Positions 54,499-64,000 of a DNA stretch of 64,000 nucleotides are shown one piece after another. The stretch spans positions 569,169 through 633,168 of the forward strand of contig NZ_LT797688.1 in NCBI RefSeq assembly GCF_900009135.1. The letters are read 5' to 3'. Both the position numbers and the translations under genes were made by a program. Numbering within the stretch: the stretch's first letter is position 1; each line of letters begins with the position of its first letter. The DNA comes from Planktothrix sp. PCC 11201 (GTDB lineage Bacteria; Cyanobacteriota; Cyanobacteriia; Cyanobacteriales; Microcoleaceae). The notes beneath the pieces were generated by a model, which was given only the letters and a program-made list of their open reading frames with translations, did no database searches and had not been told where the DNA came from.

Positions 54499-55647
54499 AT
54501 GGACAAACACAAAACAATCATTATGCTCGGCCCTTCTCCCGCAGAAAAAGGTGGAATGGGAAGTGTTGAAACCTTGATTCTCAACATAGCCTCAAGGGAA
54601 TTCACTATTAAGCATATCACGACCTGGAATGGTCAGGTGAGTCGGTTTACCAAGCTGTCCACCGCTATCGTCTTTATCAAAGCTTTTTTGGCGTTTTTAT
54701 GGAAGTTGTTAAAAGGGGAAGTTGATCTGGTTCACATCCATATCTCAGAACGGGGAAGTGTGATTCGCAAAAGCCTAATTGCCTTAGTTTGTATGGCAAC
54801 GGGAAAACCGTTTATTCTTCATGCCCATGGCTGTGAATTCCATGAATTTTATGACAAATTGCCCCAAGGGATACGGCAACTGATTACAGCGATATTCCAA
54901 CGTTCCGCTTATTTGATTGCTTTGTCAGAAAGTTGGAGGAATTATTATATTGAAACTTGTCATCTTGCACCCGAACAAGTGGTGGTTCTAAATAACCCGG
55001 TCGCCCTGCCTGAACAATGGCAAAAAACCGAACCCATAGGCAAACTCAAATTTGTCTTTTTAGGAAAAATCAATAAACGTAAAGGGATTTTTGATTTATT
55101 AACTGCTTTTGCGAACCTGGAACCTAGTTATAGAAATCAGGTTGAATTAGTCCTAGCGGGAAGCGGGGAAGTTGAACAGGCTCAAAATTTAGCGATACAA
55201 TTAGGAATTAAAGATCAAATCGTTTTTCCAGGTTGGATTGACCAACAGCAACGCGATCAATTATTAGCTCAAAGTGATGTGATGCTACTTCCCTCTTATA
55301 ATGAAGGACTGCCAATGGCGATTTTAGAAGCCATGAGTTGGGGACTTCCGATTATTACTACTCCCGTCGGGGGTATACCCGAAGTCATCGAAAATGGCAA
55401 AACTGGATTATTGATTACCCCGGGTCATGTCCAAGACCTGACCACAGCCATGCAGTCTTTAATTGAAAATCCCGCCTTCAGATTATCTTTAGGTTCGGCC
55501 GCGCGTAAACGGGTAGAACCTTTGTCCATTGAGCATTACAGTGATGCTTTATTTAACCTCTATCATCATATTTTTGAATACAAAGAAAATCACCATCATC
55601 CTCAAGAAGACACGGAATCAGATGGACTACACAAACAAACCCTGTAG
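54499..55647 (+). CDS. Family 4 glycosyltransferase
   Basis: 382 aa GT-B enzyme. N-terminal GPSPAEKGGMGSVETLIL is the donor-fold glycine motif; C-terminal VMLLPSYNEGLPMAILEAMSWGLP is the EX7E-containing GT4 signature, then PVGGIPEVIENGKTG. No membrane segment. First gene of the plus-strand exopolysaccharide cluster; acceptor unknown. Confidence 0.92.
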   Translation: MDKHKTIIMLGPSPAEKGGMGSVETLILNIASREFTIKHITTWNGQVSRFTKLSTAIVFIKAFLAFLWKLLKGEVDLVHIHISERGSVIRKSLIALVCMATGKPFILHAHGCEFHEFYDKLPQGIRQLITAIFQRSAYLIALSESWRNYYIETCHLAPEQVVVLNNPVALPEQWQKTEPIGKLKFVFLGKINKRKGIFDLLTAFANLEPSYRNQVELVLAGSGEVEQAQNLAIQLGIKDQIVFPGWIDQQQRDQLLAQSDVMLLPSYNEGLPMAILEAMSWGLPIITTPVGGIPEVIENGKTGLLITPGHVQDLTTAMQSLIENPAFRLSLGSAARKRVEPLSIEHYSDALFNLYHHIFEYKENHHHPQEDTESDGLHKQTL

Positions 55648-55816
55648 AGAGAATCGATTCAGATCACACAGTCTTGAGGTGTAACTTCTACAATTGTATA
55701 AATACAGTGATGCTCAAAATGTTTGAGTTCCAATCGGTCGGTCAATGCTGAACGAAATCAGGGAGTATCTCGCCTTTAGGCATGGTGTAACAACACGGGT
55801 AAATGATTAAGTAGTT

Positions 55817-58027
55817 ATGGAACCTCAAGAGTATCCAGAAGATATTGATTTTATAAAATACTGGCTGATTCTGAAGCGTCATTGGTTGCCATCTGTGGGG
55901 GTTGCCTGTATTGCCATCGGACTGGCAACATTCTCGGCAATGTCCGTCGAAAAAACTTTTGCCGCCGAAGGAAAGCTGCGATTAAAGAAAATTAGTCCCA
56001 CCTCGGCATTAGTTTCAGATCCCGAAGGAAAAATTGGTAGTCTCGATACCCTGAGTGCCAAGGATAGTCCCTTAGATACTGAAGCGGAAGTGATTCGGTC
56101 TGCGGACATTGCGGAACAAACCATTCAGCAATTACAGCTAAAAAACAGAAAAACTGGCAAACCCTTAGTCTATGAAGACTTCGTTAAAAAATTAGGGGTA
56201 GAGACGGTGAGAGGAACGGACATTTTGAGTATTTCCTATGAAAGTCCCAACCCGGCTGAGGCTCAAAAAATTGTTGATAAAGTTATGCAGCTTTACATCA
56301 AAAATAATATTTTAGTAAATCGCCGGGAAGCCGTTGCTGCTCGTCAATTTATTACGGAACAGTTACCACGAAAAGAAAAAGAACTCACAGATGCAGAAAT
56401 TGCTTTAAGAAATTTCAAAGAAAAATATAATATTGTTAATTTAGAAGAAGAACTCAAGACAGTTGTTAGTACAATTGAAAATCTGGATAACCAAATTGAT
56501 CAAGCTCGAGCTTCCCTAGAACAGGTCAATGCTCAGGTTCAAGCTATGCAGCAAAAGCTAGGAGGGAGTTCAGAAGCCGCGATTACTCGAAGTGCGCTGA
56601 GTTCTTCCATAGGAATTCAACAGGTTGTAGCTAAACTAAATAACGTTGAAGACCAACTTGCTGTTTTGAGAACTCGTTTTTTAGACAAAACACCAGAAAT
56701 TATGGCCTTAGAAAATGAAAAAGCTGCACTTGAAGCCCTCCTAGAAGAAAGGATGCAACTTGTTTTAGGAAATAAACCAGCACCACCGGGAGGGGTACAA
56801 AATGGCTTACTAGAAGAAAAGTTAATTGAACAACTCGTACCTTTGGAATCAGGAAAGCAAGGGTTGGTTCAGCAGTTAAATTCTTTGATTCAGGCGCAAT
56901 CAAGACAGAAAGAAAGGGCTTTACTATTACCTCGTTTAGAACAAACTCAAAGGGATTTGATGCGACAGCTTAACGTAGCTCAAAGTACCTATGATATTCT
57001 GACAAGCCGACTACAGCAAGTCCGAATCGCCGAGAATCAAAATGTGGGAAATGCCCAAATTCTGACTCCAGCAATTGTAGCAAAAAATCCTGTTTCTAGC
57101 AGTAAAAAAACGATTTTGATGGGTGGAGTTGTGGCTGGGGCAATGCTCTATGTGGTGATGGCTTTTGTACTGGAGTTAATGGATCCATCCATTAAAACTA
57201 TTAAGGAAGTTCGCAAGTTATTGAATCGATATACCTTGTTGGCGATGATTCCCGCCTCCAAGGAAAAAGTTCGCTGGGCGGGAATAAAAATCGAACGGAC
57301 AACACCAAATATTCCGGTTTTGGATGAACCCCATTCTATTATTAGTGAATCCTACCGGATGTTGCAAGCTAATTTGAATTTTATTAGTCCTGATCGGGAA
57401 TTAAAAGTTATTGTTGTTACGAGTGCCGTTTCCAGAGAGGGAAAGTCTAAAGTTTCTGCAAATTTAGCCGTGGCGATCGCCGAATTAGGTAAGAGGGTAT
57501 TGCTAATTGATGCCGATTTACGTCATCCTCGACAACATCAGATTTGGGACTTAAATTATGAGTTAAATCCCAAAGGATTAAGTGATGTGATTGTCAATCA
57601 AGCGGAGTGGGAATGGGCTGTGCGGACTGTTGTACCTAACTTAGATATTTTGCCTTCGGGTGTAATTCCACCCAATGCTTTGGCTCTTTTGGGCTCTAAG
57701 CGAATGAATTTTTTAGTGGCAGAGTTTCGGAAAAATTATGATTTTGTCATTTTTGATACGCCCTCTTTATTACTCGTTGCCGATGCTTTAACTCTCAGTA
57801 AGGTCACCGATGGAATTTTAATGGTAGTTAGACCGGGAACCATTGATACTGTAAGCATAACAGCCGTACAAGAACTGTTAATTAAATCTGGCCAAAATGT
57901 ATTGGGTTTAGTGGCGAATGATGTCAACATTCGTGAAGAACCTGATAGTTACTTTCACCATGCCAAAGTCTATTCCTATAAGGAGAAGAAAAATTCTAAA
58001 AAGTTCTTATCTAAACAAAAGTCATAA
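55817..58027 (+). CDS. Wzz/Wzc-type tyrosine autokinase, chain-length regulator
   Basis: 736 aa. First membrane helix ~30-48, long coiled-coil periplasmic region (~165-430, with ITEQLPRKEKELTDAEIALR), second helix ~432-452, then the cytoplasmic BY-kinase: Walker A SREGKSKVSANLA (~540), Walker A' VLLIDADLRHPRQ (~562) and Walker B FVIFDTPSLLLVAD (~640). The C-terminus has only three scattered tyrosines (DSYFHHAKVYSYKEK) in place of the usual Tyr cluster. Controls length and export of the polymer made here. Confidence 0.92.
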   Translation: MEPQEYPEDIDFIKYWLILKRHWLPSVGVACIAIGLATFSAMSVEKTFAAEGKLRLKKISPTSALVSDPEGKIGSLDTLSAKDSPLDTEAEVIRSADIAEQTIQQLQLKNRKTGKPLVYEDFVKKLGVETVRGTDILSISYESPNPAEAQKIVDKVMQLYIKNNILVNRREAVAARQFITEQLPRKEKELTDAEIALRNFKEKYNIVNLEEELKTVVSTIENLDNQIDQARASLEQVNAQVQAMQQKLGGSSEAAITRSALSSSIGIQQVVAKLNNVEDQLAVLRTRFLDKTPEIMALENEKAALEALLEERMQLVLGNKPAPPGGVQNGLLEEKLIEQLVPLESGKQGLVQQLNSLIQAQSRQKERALLLPRLEQTQRDLMRQLNVAQSTYDILTSRLQQVRIAENQNVGNAQILTPAIVAKNPVSSSKKTILMGGVVAGAMLYVVMAFVLELMDPSIKTIKEVRKLLNRYTLLAMIPASKEKVRWAGIKIERTTPNIPVLDEPHSIISESYRMLQANLNFISPDRELKVIVVTSAVSREGKSKVSANLAVAIAELGKRVLLIDADLRHPRQHQIWDLNYELNPKGLSDVIVNQAEWEWAVRTVVPNLDILPSGVIPPNALALLGSKRMNFLVAEFRKNYDFVIFDTPSLLLVADALTLSKVTDGILMVVRPGTIDTVSITAVQELLIKSGQNVLGLVANDVNIREEPDSYFHHAKVYSYKEKKNSKKFLSKQKS

Positions 58028-58074
58028 ATCCGATAATGGTGTTTTTATAAAAATTTACATTAATCCCATAATAA

Positions 58075-59403
58075 ATGCTGCAAAAAATTACTCGAACACT
58101 TCAAGAAAAACTGCAACCAGATCAGCGAAAAGCTTTCTTTAACATTATCTTGTTACTAGGGGAAAGAGTCTTTCGCATGGGCATTGCTTTTATCATGCTG
58201 GCATGGGTAGCCCGTTATTTGGGAGTCAAAGAGTTTGGAGAACTGAATTATGCCCTAGCATTTTGTGAAATTTTTTCGCCGCTCTTTGAAATAGCATCAT
58301 CTCAATTTATTTTTCGAGACTTAGTAACTTATCCCGACTTAAAATCAGAAATTTTAGGAACTTATTTTTGGATTAAAACTATCACTGGAGTGGTTGTTTT
58401 TATCTTAACAGCAATCACAATACTTGTTTTACAACCCGATAATATTTTAACGATTAAGCTGGTTGTTATTTTATCTATTCCTTCATTCTTACGAGGATTT
58501 AGTGGAATTGAATGCTGGTTTAAATCCCAGCTAGAAATGAAGTACACCGTCTTCATCCGCAACGGTTTGTTCATATTAGTAACTTTAACTAGAATTTTTC
58601 TGCTTAAAATTCAAGCGCCTCTGATTGCCTTTGCTTGGCTGGTGATGATTGAAAATAGTCTGAATATTGTGGCGTTAATTATTACCTATAAAATCACTGG
58701 GAACGATATTTTTGCCTGGAAAGCTAAGTGGAAAAGAGCTAAACAATTGATGAAAATTAGTTTCCCATTGATATTTGCCAGTCTCTCTATTGTGATTTAT
58801 ATGCGAATTGATCAGGTGATGTTGGGTCAATTATCCGATTCCAAAACTGTTGGGATTTATTCGGCTGCTGTGCGACTCTCGGAATTATGGCCCTTTACTT
58901 CGACGATTATTGTTCAATCCATTGCACCTTCAATAATTGCGGCTAAAAAAGTGAGTGAAGAACTTTATTATCAAAAACTGCAAAAGCTGAGTAACTCCCA
59001 AGCTTTACTGGTTTACTGTATTGCCATTCCGATGACTTTTTTAGCAACACCATTCACCGTTTTAATATTTGGTGAAGAATATGCTCTAGCTGGCCCAATT
59101 TTGGCGGTTCATATTTGGTCTTCAATGTTCGGTTTTCTCGGTTACGTCAAAGATATCTGGATCACAACAGAAGAATTAACCGGATTTGCTTTTGTTTTTA
59201 GTACGGCGGGTGCGGCCATGAATGTGATCCTAAATTTTTGGTTAATTCCCAAGTATCAAGGTATGGGTGCTGCCATTGCCACGGTCATTTCCTATGGATT
59301 TGCTGACTATGTAATGTGCTTTCTTTATCCACCAGCTCGAAAGTTTGGTAAAATTATGACACAGGCAATGATGTTAAATTTGGTCAAATTTAATGTAAAA
59401 TAA
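58075..59403 (+). CDS. Oligosaccharide flippase, Wzx type
   Basis: 442 aa with about twelve to fourteen hydrophobic helices and no soluble domain, of the MATE/MOP polysaccharide exporter superfamily. VARYLGVKEFGELNYALAF is a typical Wzx opening. It would move lipid-linked repeat units across the inner membrane for the polymerase at 60515. Start ATG/TTG at 58075 has a weak ribosome-binding site. Confidence 0.9.
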   Translation: MLQKITRTLQEKLQPDQRKAFFNIILLLGERVFRMGIAFIMLAWVARYLGVKEFGELNYALAFCEIFSPLFEIASSQFIFRDLVTYPDLKSEILGTYFWIKTITGVVVFILTAITILVLQPDNILTIKLVVILSIPSFLRGFSGIECWFKSQLEMKYTVFIRNGLFILVTLTRIFLLKIQAPLIAFAWLVMIENSLNIVALIITYKITGNDIFAWKAKWKRAKQLMKISFPLIFASLSIVIYMRIDQVMLGQLSDSKTVGIYSAAVRLSELWPFTSTIIVQSIAPSIIAAKKVSEELYYQKLQKLSNSQALLVYCIAIPMTFLATPFTVLIFGEEYALAGPILAVHIWSSMFGFLGYVKDIWITTEELTGFAFVFSTAGAAMNVILNFWLIPKYQGMGAAIATVISYGFADYVMCFLYPPARKFGKIMTQAMMLNLVKFNVK

Positions 59404-59581
59404 TCCTTGGGGTATCTACAGAAAGCTCAATCATCTAGGGATAGATTACTTTTGGAGTTTTTGATATAATTTTGCCTATCGCTATTCTCAAACATTCGTG
59501 AACGCTAGAATATGATTGTGAGCGAAGCGGGGGGGCATGGATTGTTGGGCAATTGGTATTATTTACAACATTATTATTCTC

Positions 59582-59587
59582 AGGAGA
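59582..59587 (+). promoter_or_regulatory. Ribosome-binding site deciding a TTG start
   Basis: AGGAGA seven bases before TTG 59595. The alternative upstream TTG at 59553 has no such site and adds a hydrophobic tail unlike the family, so translation is likely to start at 59595. Confidence 0.65.
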
Positions 59588-59594
59588 TAGGATT

Positions 59595-60518
59595 TTGGAA
59601 ACCCTGCCATTAGTAAGTATTCTGATTAATAACTATAACTATGGACAGTTTCTCGCTGATGCGATTGATAGTGCTTTAAATCAAACCTATCCTCATATAG
59701 AAGTGGTGGTTGTTGATGATGGATCTTCCGATAATTCACGAGAAATTATTGCCAGGTATACCGATAGAATTAAACCCATTTTAAAATCTAATGGCGGTCA
59801 GGCTTCTGCCTTTAATGCCGGGTTTAAAGCCAGCCAAGGAGACTTAATTTGCTTCTTAGACTCTGACGATATTTTTCTTCCCGATAAAATCGAAAAAATT
59901 GCCTATATTTTCAACCAATACCCTGATATTGGCTGGTGTTTCCATACCCTGAAATTATTTGCCAATGACACAGGATCTGAACTTCAAGACCCTTATTTTC
60001 CCTCAGAAGCAAAGGGAAAATCCGGTGTTTATGATATCAGATCCACTATTCAACAAGGTCACTTAACGGGTTTCATCCCCTGCTTACCAGCGACATCAGG
60101 AATCTGCTTCAGACATTCATTATTAGCACAAATTTTACCAATGCCGGAAGCTGAGAGTGTATCTATTAGTGATAGTTATATCAAATATATTGCCTTAGCC
60201 TTAAGCCCAGGGTTTTGTTTGCTAGAAAAAATTGGATTACAAAGAATTCATAAACACAATATCCACACCTTAAGTAGTCAGAAGGCCACTTTATCAGTTA
60301 AACTCCAGGTGGTGACGGCATATTGGATGAAAACCAACTTCCCAATTCTTCATAAATATACAAACACAATGTTAGCTTTTGGGATTTGCTTGGCTTGGAG
60401 GATAAAAGTTAAAGACGAGATTTGCAATTACTATATCAACGCTTATTTATCATCGATTTCGCCTTGGGAAATTGCCAAAATTTATGCTAGAGCAATTTAC
60501 TATTTCCTAAAACCATGA
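59595..60518 (+). CDS. Family 2 glycosyltransferase
   Basis: 307 aa from TTG 59595. LPLVSILINNYNYGQFLADAI opens the GT-A fold; VVVDDGSSDNS is the donor loop and CFLDSDDIFLP the DXD site. C-terminal helix-rich part KAIYYFLKP. Stop overlaps the polymerase start by 4 bp (ATGA), so the two are coupled. Confidence 0.88.
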   Translation: METLPLVSILINNYNYGQFLADAIDSALNQTYPHIEVVVVDDGSSDNSREIIARYTDRIKPILKSNGGQASAFNAGFKASQGDLICFLDSDDIFLPDKIEKIAYIFNQYPDIGWCFHTLKLFANDTGSELQDPYFPSEAKGKSGVYDIRSTIQQGHLTGFIPCLPATSGICFRHSLLAQILPMPEAESVSISDSYIKYIALALSPGFCLLEKIGLQRIHKHNIHTLSSQKATLSVKLQVVTAYWMKTNFPILHKYTNTMLAFGICLAWRIKVKDEICNYYINAYLSSISPWEIAKIYARAIYYFLKP

Positions 60519-61792
60519 ACCCCAAGTTAGATGCTTTTGAGAGAAGATTTACAATTTTTGGGATGATGTTTCTCACCGGGATTTTTCGCCTCGCCAGCTT
60601 CTACACTAGCCCGGATGCTCTGAATGACACGGCTCCCATGTCCAATCCACTCGATAAAGTTTCCTCCCTGTTGCAGCAATTTCTTTATATCACTACACTG
60701 CTTCTGCTCTTAGCTAGGGGACAAAGTACAGTTCGCGCCATGATCCGAGATCCTACGGTTTGGATGCTGATCATATACACCTTTTTGTCATTTTTGTGGT
60801 CTGATTTTCCGTCTCTCTCCAAACGAAAAGGGATTACAACGATCCAAACCAGTTATTTTGGACTATATGTTGCATCCCGTTTCACCATGAAACAACAACT
60901 ACAAATGTTAGCTTGGGTGTTTGGATTTATTGCTGTTTTTTCTTTTTTCTTTACCCTAGCTTTTCCTGGATCAGCCATCGAAGCTGGAGCGAATGCCGGA
61001 TCTTGGCGGGGCCCATTCACTCAAAAAAATTTGTTAGCTCGATTCATGGTTTTAGGAGCGATTGTTTGCTTACTCGTTGCCTTAGATAAACCCGAAAAGC
61101 CTAAAATAGCTTGGGGATCTTTTGGAATGTGTATTCTGATGATTCTGTTAACAGGATCTAAAACGGCTCTGTTATTACTAATCATGATCCTGGCTCTTTT
61201 ACCTCTATATAAACTGTTGCGCCAGAAAGATACCTTAGTAATTCCTATCCTCGTTCTAACCACTTTAATTGCCGGATGTTTAACCATTTTTGTCGTGGAA
61301 TACTGGATAGAAATTCTGGCGGCATTAGGTCGAGATCCTACACTGAGTGGTCGCACAAACCTATGGGAAATTGCCATTGAAAAAATTTCTGAACGTCCCT
61401 GGTTAGGCTATGGATATCAGGGATTCTGGCTAGAAAGGGGAGAAGCAGAGGTGATTTGGAAAGAAGAAGGTTATAAACCCCCCCACGGTCATAATGGATA
61501 TATTAATACTGCTATTGATTTAGGTTTAGTTGGTTTATTTTTATTTTTGTTAATCATCTTTGTGACCTATGCTCGGGCTATTATTTGGTTGAAAAATGGA
61601 AACACTAGCATCGAATTCTGGCCGGCTTTCTTCATCATTTTTCTATTAATGTACAACATCACTGAAAGTACCATTATTGAATTCAATTCCATATTTTGGG
61701 CTTTAGTGGTGATGGTTTCCCTATCAATGAAACGAGTTAAACCCAGAAGAACAACCATGATTTACCCTAGCTATCCAGTCGATTCTTCCTAA
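60515..61792 (+). CDS. O-antigen ligase/polymerase (Wzy-like)
   Basis: 425-aa polytopic membrane protein with about ten helices and the long periplasmic loop of the O-antigen polymerase/ligase superfamily (~290-330, WLGYGYQGFWLERGEAEVIW and PHGHNGYINTAIDLG, where His is the conserved WaaL-like residue). Expected to polymerise or ligate the repeat units. Coupled to the preceding glycosyltransferase. Confidence 0.9.
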   Translation: MNPKLDAFERRFTIFGMMFLTGIFRLASFYTSPDALNDTAPMSNPLDKVSSLLQQFLYITTLLLLLARGQSTVRAMIRDPTVWMLIIYTFLSFLWSDFPSLSKRKGITTIQTSYFGLYVASRFTMKQQLQMLAWVFGFIAVFSFFFTLAFPGSAIEAGANAGSWRGPFTQKNLLARFMVLGAIVCLLVALDKPEKPKIAWGSFGMCILMILLTGSKTALLLLIMILALLPLYKLLRQKDTLVIPILVLTTLIAGCLTIFVVEYWIEILAALGRDPTLSGRTNLWEIAIEKISERPWLGYGYQGFWLERGEAEVIWKEEGYKPPHGHNGYINTAIDLGLVGLFLFLLIIFVTYARAIIWLKNGNTSIEFWPAFFIIFLLMYNITESTIIEFNSIFWALVVMVSLSMKRVKPRRTTMIYPSYPVDSS

Positions 61793-61855
61793 ACATAATG
61801 CTTGCATATCAGTTAAAATCAATGCCTAATTAACCCTCACCGAATTTGAATAATC

Positions 61856-62944
61856 ATGACCGATATTGCCATTTTTCTGATGGATTTAGGAGGCGGAGGT
61901 GCCGAACGGGTGATGATTAATTTAGCCCAAGGTTTTGCCCAACGCCAAAAAAGTGTTGATCTGGTTTTAGTCAAAGCCGAAGGCCCCTATCTCTCCCAAC
62001 TGCACCCCCAAATTAATGTTGTAAAACTAGAAAGTTCCCGATTAATTTCTAGCCTGCCCCGTTTAATCAATTACTTAAAAGAAAAACAACCTAAAGTTTT
62101 ATTTTCCGCCCTAGAAGATACCAATTTTGTTGCACTCTTGGCTAAAAAATTAGCCGGAGTTTCCACAAAAGTTGCCGTTACTGTTCATAATCATCTCTCC
62201 CGGGAAGCGGAAAATGCCACCCAACTTAAACGACGACTAACTCCTCAATTAGTCGGGTGGTTCTATCCTTGGGCCGATTATGTGATTGCGGTATCCCAAG
62301 GTGTTGCCGATAATTTGATTCAACTTGGGGTTCCTGCTCACAAAGTTCAGTCCATTTATAACCCGATTATCACCCCAGAACTGCTACAAAACCTGCACAA
62401 CCGGGTTGATCATCCTTGGTTTGCCCCTAACCAACCTCCGGTTATTTTAGGTGTGGGTCGCTTACACGCCCAAAAAGATTTTCGGACGCTAATTTTAGCC
62501 TTTGCTCAACTGCGTCAACAGCAACCCGCCCGCCTGATCATCTTAGGAGAAGGAGAGGAACGTTCGGCTCTACAATCTTTGATTCAAACCTTGGGTCTGG
62601 AAACCGATGTGGCTTTGTTAGGATTTGTATCAAATCCCTATGCTTATATGGCGGCATCGGCTATTTTGGTTCTATCTTCGGCTTGGGAAGGATTTGGGAA
62701 TGTCTTAGTCGAAGCCATGGCCGCCGGGACTCCCGTTGTTTCCACAAACTGTGACAGTGGGCCGTCGGAGATTTTAGCCGCGGGTCGTTATGGTCAGTTG
62801 GTGACCGTTGGTGACCCCCAAGCCATGGCCACGGCGATCGCTTCCACCCTAGCAACTCCCCCGGACTCGCAAATGCTTCGAGAACGGGCGCAGATATTTT
62901 CCCTGGAAAATGCTCTTGACCAATATCAACACTTGTGTATTTAA
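61856..62944 (+). CDS. Family 4 glycosyltransferase
   Basis: 362 aa GT-B enzyme: MDLGGGGAERVMINLAQGFA at the N-terminus, ILGVGRLHAQKDFRTLI mid-chain, and LVLSSAWEGFGNVLVEAMAAGTP, the GT4 EX7E motif, near the C-terminus. 63 bp from the polymerase gene, same strand. Confidence 0.93.
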   Translation: MTDIAIFLMDLGGGGAERVMINLAQGFAQRQKSVDLVLVKAEGPYLSQLHPQINVVKLESSRLISSLPRLINYLKEKQPKVLFSALEDTNFVALLAKKLAGVSTKVAVTVHNHLSREAENATQLKRRLTPQLVGWFYPWADYVIAVSQGVADNLIQLGVPAHKVQSIYNPIITPELLQNLHNRVDHPWFAPNQPPVILGVGRLHAQKDFRTLILAFAQLRQQQPARLIILGEGEERSALQSLIQTLGLETDVALLGFVSNPYAYMAASAILVLSSAWEGFGNVLVEAMAAGTPVVSTNCDSGPSEILAAGRYGQLVTVGDPQAMATAIASTLATPPDSQMLRERAQIFSLENALDQYQHLCI

Positions 62945-62970
62945 CTGTTATTTTCCACTAATCCCATAAT

Positions 62971-63603
62971 ATGATCACGTTATTACCCGATCATCTTCAA
63001 ACCCTGTTTAATGACCTCAAACGCGATATTGATCGCTATGTTGTCATGGATAATGCTTCTTGGCTGTTGATTTTTTTGACTAAACCGGGATTATGGGTTT
63101 TAACTCAATATCGTTGTAGTCGTTGGGTTGATCAACAAGTTCACCTACCGATTATTCGTTTTGTGTTAAAAGTATTGTGTGCCATTTGGCAAAAACTAAT
63201 TGAGATCATCACCTGCTGCGAATTGCCCAATAAAGCCAATATTGCTCCCGGTGTATTTATTCCTCATGCCTTTGGAATTATTATTCATTATCAAGTAACA
63301 ATTGGTGAAAATTGTACACTCAGTCAAGATGTTACAATTGGGATTGGCGGACGAGGGGAAAAACGAGGCTGTCCTCAAATTGGCGATCGGGTTTTTATTG
63401 GGCCAGGAGCGAGGATTTTTGGGTCAATTACCATTGGTAATGACGTTGCAATAGGCGCGAATGCTGTTGCCACAAAGAACTTACCTGATCAAGCCGTTGC
63501 CGTTGGAATTCCTGCTAAAATTATTAGTTATCAAGGCTCTAAAGATTGGATTATTTTGGGTGCAGATCAATTAATTAACCCGGAAATTTCTTTAGAGAAA
63601 TAA
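62971..63603 (+). CDS. Serine O-acetyltransferase-like acetyltransferase (WcaB/CysE fold)
   Basis: 210 aa. Left-handed beta-helix from ~85: PGVFIPHAFGIIIHYQVTIG, ENCTLSQDVTIGIGG, then VFIGPGARIFGSITIGNDVAIGANAVA; the short N-terminal helical region (SWLLIFLTKPGLWVLTQYRC) differs from CysE and suits a membrane-near sugar acetyltransferase. Context in a polysaccharide locus favours O-acetylation of the polymer over cysteine synthesis. Confidence 0.85.
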   Translation: MITLLPDHLQTLFNDLKRDIDRYVVMDNASWLLIFLTKPGLWVLTQYRCSRWVDQQVHLPIIRFVLKVLCAIWQKLIEIITCCELPNKANIAPGVFIPHAFGIIIHYQVTIGENCTLSQDVTIGIGGRGEKRGCPQIGDRVFIGPGARIFGSITIGNDVAIGANAVATKNLPDQAVAVGIPAKIISYQGSKDWIILGADQLINPEISLEK

Positions 63604-63689
63604 TTTCAACTTTTAGGGATCAAGGTGCATCAGAGAAACGTTGCCTACAACTTTAATCTTGTTTTTAATAATTCTTGAGGGAATGTAAG

Positions 63690-64000
63690 ATGAAGCGGAA
63701 AATTAGTTTAGGGATCTTAGCTTATAACGAAGCTCTTGTTATCCCAATTACTTTAGAATCTTTATTTCAACAAACTTTATTCACCGAGCCTAATCCTAAT
63801 TGGGAAATTGAAATTCTTGTGATTCCCAATGGTTGTAAAGATGATACGGCTTTAGTATCTCAAACCTTACTAGAAAAATGGCTTCAATCTTCCGGTATCC
63901 CTCAAATCACGGGTAAAATTTGTGAGATTCCCGAACCCGGTTTAGCTAATGCTTTCAATCGTTATGTGCATGATTTTTCCGATCCCGAAAGTGACTATCT
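63690..64000 (+). CDS. Family 2 glycosyltransferase (3' partial)
   Basis: Opens MKRKISLGILAYNEALVIPI and ends at the window edge; VIPNGCKDDTALVSQT and EPGLANAFNRYVHDF are GT2-like. GAGG ribosome-binding site 10 bp upstream. Continues outside the window. Confidence 0.8.
   Translation, partial: MKRKISLGILAYNEALVIPITLESLFQQTLFTEPNPNWEIEILVIPNGCKDDTALVSQTLLEKWLQSSGIPQITGKICEIPEPGLANAFNRYVHDFSDPESDY

Overview
The window looks like chromosomal DNA of a filamentous cyanobacterium, probably an oscillatorialean of the Planktothrix/Microcoleus type. This is an inference from three things: many HIP1 octamers (GCGATCGC), moderately AT-rich DNA, and cyanobacterial gene families (PAP/fibrillin, DUF3134-like, DUF4327-like, KGK, FHA-kinase, menaquinone/phylloquinone genes, CrtD-type desaturase). 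No rRNA, tRNA, CRISPR array or intact insertion sequence was recognised.

Layout. 0-18 kb is mostly housekeeping: the C-terminal part of an M61 peptidase, a TerB-like protein, menC-menH, a VanX-type dipeptidase, purB, a Uma2 protein, mraY, a RecB-like nuclease overlapping-spaced with recJ, and a PP2C phosphatase followed by an FHA/Ser-Thr kinase, with an 11-copy heptamer repeat between the last two. 18-24 kb is an accessory island: a KGK gene with a decayed second copy, at least three antitoxin-PIN toxin pairs or near relatives, orphan antitoxins, a broken RelE-type toxin, and repeated copies of a roughly 59-bp HIP1-containing element between cassettes. A glycine/alanine-rich membrane protein faces a STAND (NB-ARC) ATPase at 24.5 kb. 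26-35 kb returns to ordinary genes (aminotransferase, TM0106-type nuclease, DUF202, phytase-like esterase, tandem GNAT, Hsp33, TauE), interrupted at 31.2-31.8 kb by a 670-bp noncoding stretch with several strong hairpins that resembles a HEARO/omega-RNA relic.

35.3-44.1 kb, minus strand, holds the best candidate for an undescribed system: a 1043-aa protein of no recognised family, a 1224-aa superfamily 2 helicase, and a split OLD-like pair (AAA ATPase plus Toprim-like protein), closely packed and probably co-transcribed. 45.8-52.6 kb contains a full-length 1480-aa nitric oxide synthase with its own flavin reductase and, in front, two globin-like domains. It sits on the opposite strand between the permease and ATPase genes of an amino-acid ABC transporter of the type that moves arginine in cyanobacteria, so enzyme and substrate supply may be linked.

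54.5 kb to the end is an exopolysaccharide/O-antigen locus on the plus strand: glycosyltransferases, Wzz/Wzc-type tyrosine autokinase, flippase, O-antigen ligase/polymerase and an acetyltransferase; it continues beyond the window. Short 28-bp palindromes with GTAG/CTAC ends recur between genes through the whole window.
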